Shown: piece by piece, positions 1 to 5,144 of the stretch
Layout: each line of letters opens with the position of its first letter
How positions within the stretch are numbered: position 1 is the first letter of the stretch
From: Candidatus Melainabacteria bacterium
GTDB taxonomy: Bacteria; Cyanobacteriota; Vampirovibrionia; Obscuribacterales; Obscuribacteraceae
Assembly: GCA_003175915.1 (NCBI GenBank)
Contig: PSRH01000023.1
Coordinates: 1-5,144 of the forward strand
Reading direction: 5' to 3'
DNA length: 5,144 nt
Program-made: the position numbers and the translations under genes
The notes under the pieces: model-generated
What the model was told of the DNA's origin: nothing
What the model saw: only the letters and a program-made list of their open reading frames with translations
Database searches by the model: none

Positions 1-3000
1 ACTGTTTGGCCTGCACCGCATGCTCCTTGGCCTGTGGCATTCGCTGGCTGGCCGGAAGCGCCAGGTTGGCCTGAGGCATTTGTCCCTTGCCCGCCTGCGT
101 TCGTTGCTGATGAGTTGGGGTTCGTGCCCGCCGTTTGTCCGGCACCGGGCATGGTCGAGCCGCCAATTTGAACGTTAGGCAACGTATACGGTTGCATCGG
201 CACACCGGGTTGGTTGCTTCCTCCAGTAGGATTCGCACCACCAGTAGGATTCGCACCACCGGCAGCCGAGTTAGTCGTATTGTTCTTTGACGTACAGGTC
301 GGATTCGTACCAGTCGGGTTATTGCCTGTCTGGTTAGCACCGGTCTGGTTGGCAGCAGTTATGGGGTTCGCTTGGTTGTTGTTAGTCTTTGTCTCGATTG
401 GTTGGATGTCCCCAGGCTGGGGAATCTTCGATGATCGAGGACTCAGATCTATGATCGGTCTGATCTCTTGAGCAATCACCCGGACAGGCTCATTCGTTTG
501 TTTGGTGGTCGGTGTCGTTGGTTCCCATTTCACAAAACCCGCGTTCGGATTGTTGAGCAATCCTTCTGCGCGGCTACCGATCAGGATGCCTAGCTGCGTT
601 AGCGGTTGACCGCCGGGAAGTTGAGGTTGATTCCCTAATCTTTCACCAATGACAGCGTCGGTGGCATTCAATTTGCCGGGCGATAAACCTTGTGGCAAAT
701 TCGCTGCCAGCCTTTCAGCACGCGTCATTGCTGCTAGTACTGAGGCAGGATCATCACGCTGAGAGCCCGGCTGAGCTGCCAGTCGCGAAGCGGCCGTAAG
801 TGCTCCTTTATCAATATCGATCTGATTGGCCAATATGCCAGTCCGGTCAATCCTGGTGTGGGCCCCTGCTAGTTGCAATTCTTTTTGAGCGCCGGCTAAA
901 ACGAGCGCTCCGGCCAGATCCTTTTCGCCCAGCCTGCCCATAGCGTTCAAAAAGGAGGCGTCACCCTTCAACAACATTGTCTGGTATGCACTTGCCCCTT
1001 TCTCCGCGGATAGCCTATCGAGTTGAAGCGCAGCCGTACCACTTTCACTAAGATTTCGCGCCAATAAACTGGCCGACATGGCAGCTACAAAAGGAAGTGC
1101 TGGTTCCTTTTTCTCGGCTGTCACCGCCCCCGGTGGCGGGGCGAGAGCTCGGCGCTCTTCGGACATCTGCCAGGCAAGACTGAGCATCGCCCGCTTCTTA
1201 TCATCGTCAGTGAGCGGGATTTTCCCTGCTTCACCAGCCGAAGCGACATGCGTTACTTTTCGCTCGTCGCCCGGCGTCGGGATCGGATTAGCCGTGACCC
1301 CTTTGCGTTCCTCGAGGGGCTGACTGGTGGTCGCCACAGCTAGATGCTTTTTATCCTCGCTTGGCAGTGCAACCGGTGGAAGCACTTTCTTGTCTTCGCC
1401 TGGGCCTGCGACAACCAGGTGCTTACCATCGGGTGGCATAGCAGTGGTGGCGACCAGTGGAACCTTCTTGTCTTCAGCAGCAACAAGAGGAATTTTCTTC
1501 TCTTCGCCACCGACCAGGGGCACCTTCTTTTCTTCGACGGCGACCAGCGGTGTCTTCTTCTCTTCAACAGCGATCAGAGGAATTTTCTTCTCTTCGACTG
1601 CTACCAGAGGGATTTTCTTCTCTTCGGCTGCAACCAGCGGCGTCTTCTTTTCTTCGACTAAAGGAATCTTCTTTTCTTCGACGGTGGGACCGCCCACAAC
1701 GACACCCTTTTTCTTTTCTTCGACAACTAAAGACGGATCGCCTTCCGCCTTCGCGACAACTTTATTAGGCGGTGGGGGATGTTTACCGTCCATAAGAGGA
1801 GGAGGATTGGCGACAGTTGGGTCGGGCTTTGGCTCTCCCTTTTTATCTAGAGGTAACGGCGTTGGGTCGGAGCCTGGTTTGCCGACTACGACCGGATCCT
1901 TAACTTCCTTAACTTCTTTAACCGGCGGCACAGCCTTTATTGGCGGGGCAGGCTCTTTCTCTGGCGGGCGCTCGGGATTGGCACTGGCACCTACTGTCAC
2001 CTGCTCCTTGCCACCCTTGGCTGGTTTGCCGTCTTCCTCTCTTTTTGGCGGCTGATCGTTAACAGCCACTACCGGTGCGCCCTTAACGGGCCTGACTTCC
2101 TCATCTTTCTTAGCGGGCCTGACCTCCTCATCTTTCTTGTCCGTCGAACTGGCAGTACTTCCTATCCCGAGGCCTGGCTTACCCGGCTTTTCGCCTTCCC
2201 CTCTTTCTTCTCTGACGCGTTCTGCTGGCTCACGTCTAGGCCTTTCGGGAGCAAGCTGCGCCATTTGCCGCTCCGACATTGTGTTTTTGCCGTCCGAGTA
2301 GGTCTTGCCACCGTCGTCGCTTTTCCAGACTGTTTCGGTTTTGGTCGCCTTGTCCCTGACTGTCACGACCTCAGCTTCGCTGCTCTTTTCGTCTTTGAAC
2401 TTATAGGTCAGCTCTCTACGACCATCATCATAGGAAGTTCTCCGGCCATTGGTGTCGCGCACTTCTCTTGTGCCATCGACGCCGAGAGTAACCACTTCAT
2501 CGTTTCTCTTGATGGTCAGCTTGCCCTTTTTATCGAGGCTCAAGTCAGCGAGGCGCCCTTCGGAATCAACCATGGTTTTGCCATGATCAAGGCTCTTGAA
2601 TGTTCCCTCAGGGGTGATGGCACCAACCAGGATCGGCTTACCTTTCTCATCCCTTTCAAACGTGTAGCGCGACTCCCGGTTGCGCGCGTCGGTCACCGTC
2701 CAATTGTTGCCGGTCGAATCTACTTCTACTTTGGCAGTAAATTCCTTCTCGCCACCCCTTCTCGGCTTTAAACCCCTGGACCTGTCAGGCTGCCGTACCG
2801 TATCCGGTGTATCACCCGACATTGCTAACGGATTGGCGGGCAAACCGAGAGGCACTTCCAATGGTGAAGCCCCCTTCGGCTTCATCTGGTTTTTTTGCCA
2901 GGCCCGATGAAATAGCTCAATGGCAAACGGATCGTTGGGCACCCCGAGCCGTTCTAAATCCGAGCGTGAGAACCTGTCGCCGCTATATCCAGGAGGGGGC

Positions 3001-3011
3001 CCCGTTCCCAT
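1..3011 (-). CDS. Very long multidomain repeat protein of unknown function, 5' part (3' end lies beyond base 1)
   Basis: I read every codon of this minus-strand frame from 3011 down to base 3 and found no stop, giving at least 1003 residues; the C-terminus is outside the window. The start is ATG at 3009-3011, with GGAGAAG 8 nt upstream and an in-frame TAA at 3036-3038. Layout: residues 1-90 polar (MGTGPPPGYSGDRF start, no signal peptide); 91-243 beta-rich, turn-rich module with Trp104 and Trp229; 250-595 Pro/Lys/Glu/Val linker holding two repeat arrays; about 600-825 helix-rich Ala/Leu domain; about 875-1003 Asn/Thr/Gly/Gln tail. The only cysteines seen are residues 906 and 998, both in the tail. 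No transmembrane helix or catalytic motif was recognised. The composition suggests a structural, scaffold or surface-type protein, but this is inference. A sequence without stops over 3 kb, with in-frame amino-acid repeats, makes the gene itself very secure; the function is unknown. Confidence 0.93.
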   Translation of the reverse strand, partial: MGTGPPPGYSGDRFSRSDLERLGVPNDPFAIELFHRAWQKNQMKPKGASPLEVPLGLPANPLAMSGDTPDTVRQPDRSRGLKPRRGGEKEFTAKVEVDSTGNNWTVTDARNRESRYTFERDEKGKPILVGAITPEGTFKSLDHGKTMVDSEGRLADLSLDKKGKLTIKRNDEVVTLGVDGTREVRDTNGRRTSYDDGRRELTYKFKDEKSSEAEVVTVRDKATKTETVWKSDDGGKTYSDGKNTMSERQMAQLAPERPRREPAERVREERGEGEKPGKPGLGIGSTASSTDKKDEEVRPAKKDEEVRPVKGAPVVAVNDQPPKREEDGKPAKGGKEQVTVGASANPERPPEKEPAPPIKAVPPVKEVKEVKDPVVVGKPGSDPTPLPLDKKGEPKPDPTVANPPPLMDGKHPPPPNKVVAKAEGDPSLVVEEKKKGVVVGGPTVEEKKIPLVEEKKTPLVAAEEKKIPLVAVEEKKIPLIAVEEKKTPLVAVEEKKVPLVGGEEKKIPLVAAEDKKVPLVATTAMPPDGKHLVVAGPGEDKKVLPPVALPSEDKKHLAVATTSQPLEERKGVTANPIPTPGDERKVTHVASAGEAGKIPLTDDDKKRAMLSLAWQMSEERRALAPPPGAVTAEKKEPALPFVAAMSASLLARNLSESGTAALQLDRLSAEKGASAYQTMLLKGDASFLNAMGRLGEKDLAGALVLAGAQKELQLAGAHTRIDRTGILANQIDIDKGALTAASRLAAQPGSQRDDPASVLAAMTRAERLAANLPQGLSPGKLNATDAVIGERLGNQPQLPGGQPLTQLGILIGSRAEGLLNNPNAGFVKWEPTTPTTKQTNEPVRVIAQEIRPIIDLSPRSSKIPQPGDIQPIETKTNNNQANPITAANQTGANQTGNNPTGTNPTCTSKNNTTNSAAGGANPTGGANPTGGSNQPGVPMQPYTLPNVQIGGSTMPGAGQTAGTNPNSSATNAGGQGTNASGQPGASGQPANATGQGACGAGQT
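216..251 (-). repeat. Two tandem 18-bp units encoding NPTGG[AS]
   Basis: Residues 921-932 read NPTGGA then NPTGGS. The two units are nearly identical in DNA (CCAGTAGGATTCGCACCA recurs on the plus strand), a hexapeptide variant of the neighbouring pentapeptide array. Further towards the window edge the tail becomes Gly/Gln/Ala-rich, with looser ASGQP and ATGQG units down to base 3. Confidence 0.8.
291..350 (-). repeat. Four tandem 15-bp units encoding N[QP]T[GC]x pentapeptides
   Basis: Residues 888-907 read NQTGA, NQTGN, NPTGT, NPTCT, an exact 5-residue period over 60 bp. The last unit has Cys906 in place of Gly. This opens the Asn/Thr/Gly-rich tail. Asn-x-Thr triplets recur but need not mean glycosylation in bacteria. 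Confidence 0.85.
537..1211 (-). other. Helix-rich Ala/Leu domain within the long protein (about residues 601-825)
   Basis: After the repeat linker the composition changes to Ala, Leu, Gln, Glu and Gly with helix-like spacing, beginning at DDDKKRAMLSLAWQMSEERR. It continues through SASLLARNLSESG, LQLDRLSAEKGASAYQ, ASFLNAMGRLGEKDLAGALV and AASRLAAQPGS to about GFVKWEP. The succession of short amphipathic helices could be an alpha-solenoid or bundle. I looked for TPR consensus residues and did not find a convincing repeat. No active-site motif was recognised. Confidence 0.45.
1461..1664 (-). repeat. Tandem decapeptide array, PLVAVEEKKx (30-bp units)
   Basis: Seven consecutive in-frame units run from residue 450 to 517: PLVEEKKT (8 residues), PLVAAEEKKI, PLVAVEEKKI, PLIAVEEKKT, PLVAVEEKKV, PLVGGEEKKI and PLVAAEDKKV. 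The Leu codons recur every 30 bp at 1635, 1605, 1575, 1545, 1515 and 1485. A partial unit (TVEEKKI) precedes the array at 1665-1685. Degenerate EDKK/EERK copies follow it down to about residue 575, for example GEDKKVLPPVALPSEDKKHL. Many differences between units are synonymous (GAG/GAA, CTG/TTA/CTT, CCG/CCT/CCC), so the peptide rather than the DNA appears to be what is conserved. Each unit pairs a hydrophobic PLVAV strand-like stretch with a charged EEKK block. Likely a flexible spacer or multivalent binding segment (inference). Confidence 0.92.
2088..2141 (-). repeat. Two-copy 27-bp tandem repeat encoding [DA]KKDEEVRP
   Basis: Two adjacent in-frame 27-bp units encode DKKDEEVRP and AKKDEEVRP (residues 291-308). 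They differ at 3 of 27 bases, so the duplication looks recent or is being homogenised. It lies in the charged linker just after the beta-rich module. Confidence 0.85.
2282..2741 (-). other. Beta-rich DG/YDDG-turn module within the long protein (about residues 91-243)
   Basis: This segment alternates short beta-like stretches with Gly/Asp/Asn turns. Examples are NNWTVTD, SRYTFERDEKGKP, DTNGRRTSYDDGRRELTYKF and VWKSDDGGKTYSDGKN. Three loose pseudo-repeats share the pattern [T/E]V-[T/R]-D followed by charged residues and an aromatic. The style recalls YD/RHS-like or other short beta-hairpin repeats, which often form elongated or barrel-like surface structures. The resemblance is by eye only, and no complete YD consensus (GxxxRYxYDxxGRL) is present. 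It is the best-folded-looking part of the N-terminal half, since the sequence after it becomes low-complexity. Confidence 0.5.
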
Positions 3012-3338
3012 ATGTGATGCTTCTCCGGCTCGCAATTAAGCCTGGTTGGTGCCCGCAGCTGACCCGCTCTGATTGAGGCTTGATAAAAGCTGTTAGTAAG
3101 AAATTTCAACCGAAAGGGGGCAACTGATCCGCAGCCGGAGCCTTGTGCGCCGCCTGTGAGATGCGCCTATAGTACGCTTTTGAGGCGCTCAATACTGTTT
3201 TGCAAGCAACAAATATCTTCCAGTGATATCACAAGTACTGCTGAGCTTGTCGGCGGCCCATTATTATCAGTCTCAATAATTGCGTAGATCCTGTGCACAT
3301 GCGGCAAGAAGAGTGCGAAGCTGAGGATTCAGCAAAGG
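3012..3338. other. 327-bp intergenic gap between the LysM gene and the long repeat-protein gene
   Basis: No credible gene is seen here. On the minus strand, two weak promoter-like arrangements precede the long gene: TTGAGC (3187-3192) 15 nt before TATAGG (3166-3171), and TTGAAA (3104-3109) 15 nt before TTTTAT (3083-3088). Both have a shorter than ideal spacer, so neither is called as a promoter. Other structure: a perfect 10-bp palindrome GTGATATCAC at 3223-3232; an AT-only inverted repeat ATTATT/AATAAT at 3260-3280; and AAGCCT/AGGCTT arms at 3038-3043 and 3076-3081, just upstream of the ribosome binding site of the long gene. No GC-rich hairpin followed by a T-run was found after the LysM stop, so a factor-independent terminator cannot be claimed. 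Confidence 0.5.
3020..3026 (-). promoter_or_regulatory. Ribosome binding site of the long repeat-protein gene
   Basis: The minus strand reads GGAGAAG, followed by 8 nt and then ATG at 3009-3011. This is a strong Shine-Dalgarno match at good spacing. It decides the start: the only other possible initiator between the upstream stop (3036-3038) and this ATG is a TTG at 3033-3035, which lies on the wrong side of this site. Confidence 0.75.
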
Positions 3339-5054
3339 CTATTTCCTTTTTTTCTTGTCTCCACCGAGGTTTTCTTTGCTAAAACGCTCGATCTCAGCAG
3401 CAGTCGGAATCGCTAATCGATTACCGCGCATTAGTTTCGCCAGTGGCTGACCGCGCTCATCCACCTCAGTAGCCAGACCATTTACTTCAGCCAAAAGCAA
3501 CCATAGACCGATGTCGGATAAGGCGGGATGTTTCATAGCGATGGTTTTGAGTGTGTCGCCAAGCCGCACAGTGTATTCCTGGCGCTCGACTTTAGGTGCT
3601 GAACTCTTCACTCCAACGATGCTAACCAGCTCTTGGTCCGCTTCGCTCTCAGACATCTCGTCTGCCATTTCGGCCGACTCGCCGAAGGCACTTCCCAGGC
3701 GGGTCCGGTATTCATCTACTTCGACCTGCGTAGGTAAAAAGATAACCATCCGTGATTTCAATTGTCTCACGGGCCGGCCGCGAACGACCTTAACGGGAAT
3801 CAAGTGCTTGTTTATTTCGAAGATCAATTCACCAAGCCGCCTGTCCTTTAACTGCTTCGCCGCAATTGATGAAAGGGTGTCCTTGTCTTTGACGATATAG
3901 CGACGGCGGCGGTCTTGTTTTGCCTTATTGATCCTCTCACGGATCGCTTCCTCGTCTTCCGACAATTCTGCTTCGGCCTGTACTCGTGTTTCTTCTTCAT
4001 CCAGGTCATCTCCGGCAGTCGTCGAAGGAGTGGTCTTCGCTGAAGGCGCTTCCGCTTCTTCTACTTCGGATTCTTTCGCTTTGGCCGAACGCACTACTTT
4101 AAGAGTTGGTTCAACGATTTCTGCCAGATCGAAAGCCAGTGGTGGCGCCGGCAGTGTACCCTCCTCTTCTGTTGTTTTTACTTCCGGGTATTGGATCACC
4201 GCCTCAGCAGGCGTGGCCAATCCGGCAATAAGACCACTGATTGCGTCCAGCGAGCTGGCGGCCACGGCGGCGGATTTTGTCTGATCAGTGGTTGTCGAAG
4301 CTGGCACGTCCGAAGTGCGCCGGCTGGCGGCAATCATTTCCGCAAAAGGATCACTAGCCGCGCTCTGGCTCGTTTCCCTGGCTGTAATCTCCTGGCTCTT
4401 CAGCGAAGGAGTGGCGCTGTCGTCCAACTGCTTGCCCTTACCTGCTCCTTGCTCCAGTGCGGCAGCAGCACTCACTACTTCTGCCGCCTGGATATTTCGC
4501 GATACATTGGCGGCGATAGTCGAGATTTCACTTAAGAGGCGATTGTCTACGCTCGTTCCGAACTGGTCGGACAATACCGTCAGCTTCACTGCCGTAAAGT
4601 TAAAATCAGGTTGAGCCAGAGAACTTAGAACAAAGTTTCCGGCCGGCTCGATGTTGACACTAAATTTTTGGCCCGAACTTGTCTTGAGGAACGTGCCTCC
4701 CTCGTTGCTGTACTGGGTTCCCACAATATTTTCGCCGCGACCATTGGTAAAGCAGACGTTTTGGGCGCGGGAAACTCCCTCGGCCCTCTGCGCCTCCATT
4801 TCTACGCGCTTGACCGTAATTTCGACCATGCCTTTGAGCGGCACCTTATCCAAGCCGATTGCTTTATGAAAAGCGGCTTCGGTGGCGCCCATTTCCTCCA
4901 TCCCAGGAGCGGCTTTACCGGCGTCGGCTTCACCCTGTTTCACCGGGGGTTCGCTTTTTAATTGAGGTTGCTGCTTATCGACATTGCCCGCATTTGAATC
5001 ACGACGCTGATTCTGTGCGGAAGCACCAGATGAATCGTCCCTCGAGGCTGGCAT
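3339..5054 (-). CDS. Protein with two C-terminal LysM-type modules, 571 residues
   Basis: Complete gene from ATG at 5052-5054 to TAG at 3339-3341. Residues 1-73 are polar and probably disordered. Residues 74-200 look like a folded domain (KGMVEITVKRVEME, NIVGTQYSNEGGTFLK, SVNIEPAGNFVLSSL, then helices to AAAALEQ), with the single cysteine Cys101; I do not recognise its family. Residues 200-380 are an Ala/Ser/Thr/Glu linker, turning strongly acidic at about 327-370. Two LysM-type modules follow: residues 386-441 (YIVKDKDTLSSIA...MVIFLPT) and 494-551 (YTVRLGDTLKTIA...RLAIPT). Canonical LysM domains bind GlcNAc-containing glycans such as peptidoglycan, so a cell-wall-linked role is likely, but no Sec/Tat signal, lipobox or membrane segment is visible, so its location is open. 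The tail is basic (GGDKKKRK). No hydrolase domain was recognised. It lies upstream of the long repeat-protein gene in the same direction, 327 bp away. Confidence 0.93.
   Translation of the reverse strand: MPASRDDSSGASAQNQRRDSNAGNVDKQQPQLKSEPPVKQGEADAGKAAPGMEEMGATEAAFHKAIGLDKVPLKGMVEITVKRVEMEAQRAEGVSRAQNVCFTNGRGENIVGTQYSNEGGTFLKTSSGQKFSVNIEPAGNFVLSSLAQPDFNFTAVKLTVLSDQFGTSVDNRLLSEISTIAANVSRNIQAAEVVSAAAALEQGAGKGKQLDDSATPSLKSQEITARETSQSAASDPFAEMIAASRRTSDVPASTTTDQTKSAAVAASSLDAISGLIAGLATPAEAVIQYPEVKTTEEEGTLPAPPLAFDLAEIVEPTLKVVRSAKAKESEVEEAEAPSAKTTPSTTAGDDLDEEETRVQAEAELSEDEEAIRERINKAKQDRRRRYIVKDKDTLSSIAAKQLKDRRLGELIFEINKHLIPVKVVRGRPVRQLKSRMVIFLPTQVEVDEYRTRLGSAFGESAEMADEMSESEADQELVSIVGVKSSAPKVERQEYTVRLGDTLKTIAMKHPALSDIGLWLLLAEVNGLATEVDERGQPLAKLMRGNRLAIPTAAEIERFSKENLGGDKKKRK
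3402..3575 (-). other. Second LysM-type module (residues 494-551)
   Basis: YTVRLGDTLKTIAMKHP is a textbook LysM opening with GDTL intact; it is followed by LLLAEVNGL (second helix with the conserved Asn) and by GNRLAIPT. It aligns with the first module along its full length, with the same enlarged loop between the Asn and the closing strand. This is the more canonical of the two. Confidence 0.88.
3727..3899 (-). other. First LysM-type module (residues 386-441)
   Basis: The segment starts YIVKDKDTLSSIAAKQ, matching the LysM opening (Y-x-V-x-x-G/K-D-T-L-x-x-I-A), continues with an Asn in the second helix (LIFEINKHL), and closes with MVIFLPT in place of the usual L-x-IP. Asp replaces nothing essential, but the usual Gly of GDTL is Lys here. 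The loop between the EIN motif and the closing strand is longer than in canonical LysM domains of about 44-50 residues. The module follows a basic run, DRRRR. Confidence 0.8.
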
Positions 5055-5058
5055 GAGT

Positions 5059-5069
5059 TCCTGTTCCTC
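5059..5069 (-). promoter_or_regulatory. Ribosome binding site region of the LysM gene
   Basis: The minus strand reads GAGGAACAGGA, then 4 nt, then ATG at 5052-5054. GAGGA sits 10 nt and AGGA 4 nt before the start, so the first is the more likely pairing site. The reading frame stays open upstream as far as a TAG, but contains no ATG, GTG or TTG, which supports the chosen start. Confidence 0.6.
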
Positions 5070-5144
5070 ATTAAACGGGTTGGGCGGATCTAAGAACTAA
5101 ATATACCTTATTCGACCATCTCCGCCGTAGGGGCGAGGCCATGC
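5070..5144 (-). promoter_or_regulatory. Leader of the LysM gene with a possible -10 box
   Basis: The minus strand carries TATATT at 5100-5105, one mismatch from the sigma-70 -10 consensus, about 45 nt before the start codon. The position where a -35 box would lie (around 5123-5128) reads ACGGCG and does not match, so this would need an activator or a different sigma factor, or is chance. No coding sequence is visible between here and the window edge. Confidence 0.3.

Noticed and set aside
291..350. N-glycosylation sites in the Asn-x-Thr tail
   Set aside because: The NxT pattern follows from the pentapeptide repeat, and bacterial N-glycosylation needs an oligosaccharyltransferase for which there is no evidence here.
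1461..1664. CRISPR array or non-coding satellite
   Set aside because: The 30-bp units are directly adjacent without unique spacers and keep the reading frame, so they are protein-coding repeats.
1327..2055. Plus-strand open frame of 242 codons rich in FFSSTATRGI repeats
   Set aside because: It is the antisense shadow of the PLVAVEEKK array: the repeat is in phase with the minus-strand frame, and Glu/Lys codons on that strand read as Phe/Ser here. No Shine-Dalgarno site was seen and the minus frame is open for over 1000 codons.
2265..2771. Plus-strand open frame of 168 codons
   Set aside because: It lies wholly opposite the beta-rich module of the long gene and has no recognisable protein features; the minus-strand reading has coherent domain composition.
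3260..3280. ATTATT/AATAAT inverted repeat as a terminator for the LysM gene
   Set aside because: The stem is six A-T pairs only, with a 9-nt loop and no following T-run, so it would not be a stable factor-independent terminator.
3228..3300. Small minus-strand frame of 23 codons starting MCTGSTQLL in the intergenic gap
   Set aside because: No ribosome binding site before the ATG, very short and no recognisable features.
3511..4961. Several plus-strand open frames of 72-129 codons opposite the LysM gene
   Set aside because: All overlap the clearly coding minus strand; Ser-rich composition reflects antisense reading of Ala/Glu/Lys codons.

Overview
The window is a stretch of bacterial chromosome carrying two large genes. 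Both are transcribed leftwards (minus strand) and there is no good evidence for any gene on the plus strand. The left 3 kb is the 5' part of a very long gene that runs off the window at base 1. Its minus-strand frame stays open from the ATG at 3009-3011 to the window edge, at least 1003 codons. The right part, 3339-5054, is a complete 571-residue gene whose product ends in two LysM-type modules. A 327-bp non-coding gap separates them, and 90 bp at the right edge is the leader of the LysM gene.

The long protein is a mosaic. A short Gly/Pro-rich N-terminus leads into a beta-rich module full of DG/YDDG/KGK turns (about residues 91-243). Then comes a long Pro/Lys/Glu/Val-rich linker containing a tandem decapeptide array of the PLVAVEEKKx type (about 450-517), a helix-rich Ala/Leu domain (about 600-825), and an Asn/Thr/Gly/Gln-rich repetitive tail (from about 875). 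The LysM protein has the same style: a disordered start, a compact domain (about 74-200), a long acidic Ala/Ser/Glu linker, then the paired LysM modules. Neither protein shows a signal peptide or a transmembrane segment.

No rRNA, tRNA, mobile element, CRISPR array or phage gene is visible. Base composition is near balanced. Long proteins with low-complexity linkers, LysM modules with an enlarged loop, and WKSDDGGKTY-like repeats remind me of Candidatus Obscuribacter and relatives (Vampirovibrionia, Cyanobacteriota). That is a weak impression from style, not an identification.

The gene order suggests two envelope-associated or scaffold proteins that may work together. They could be co-transcribed, but the 327-bp gap and the separate ribosome binding sites also fit independent expression. 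No enzyme active site was recognised in either protein, so no biochemical function is assigned.
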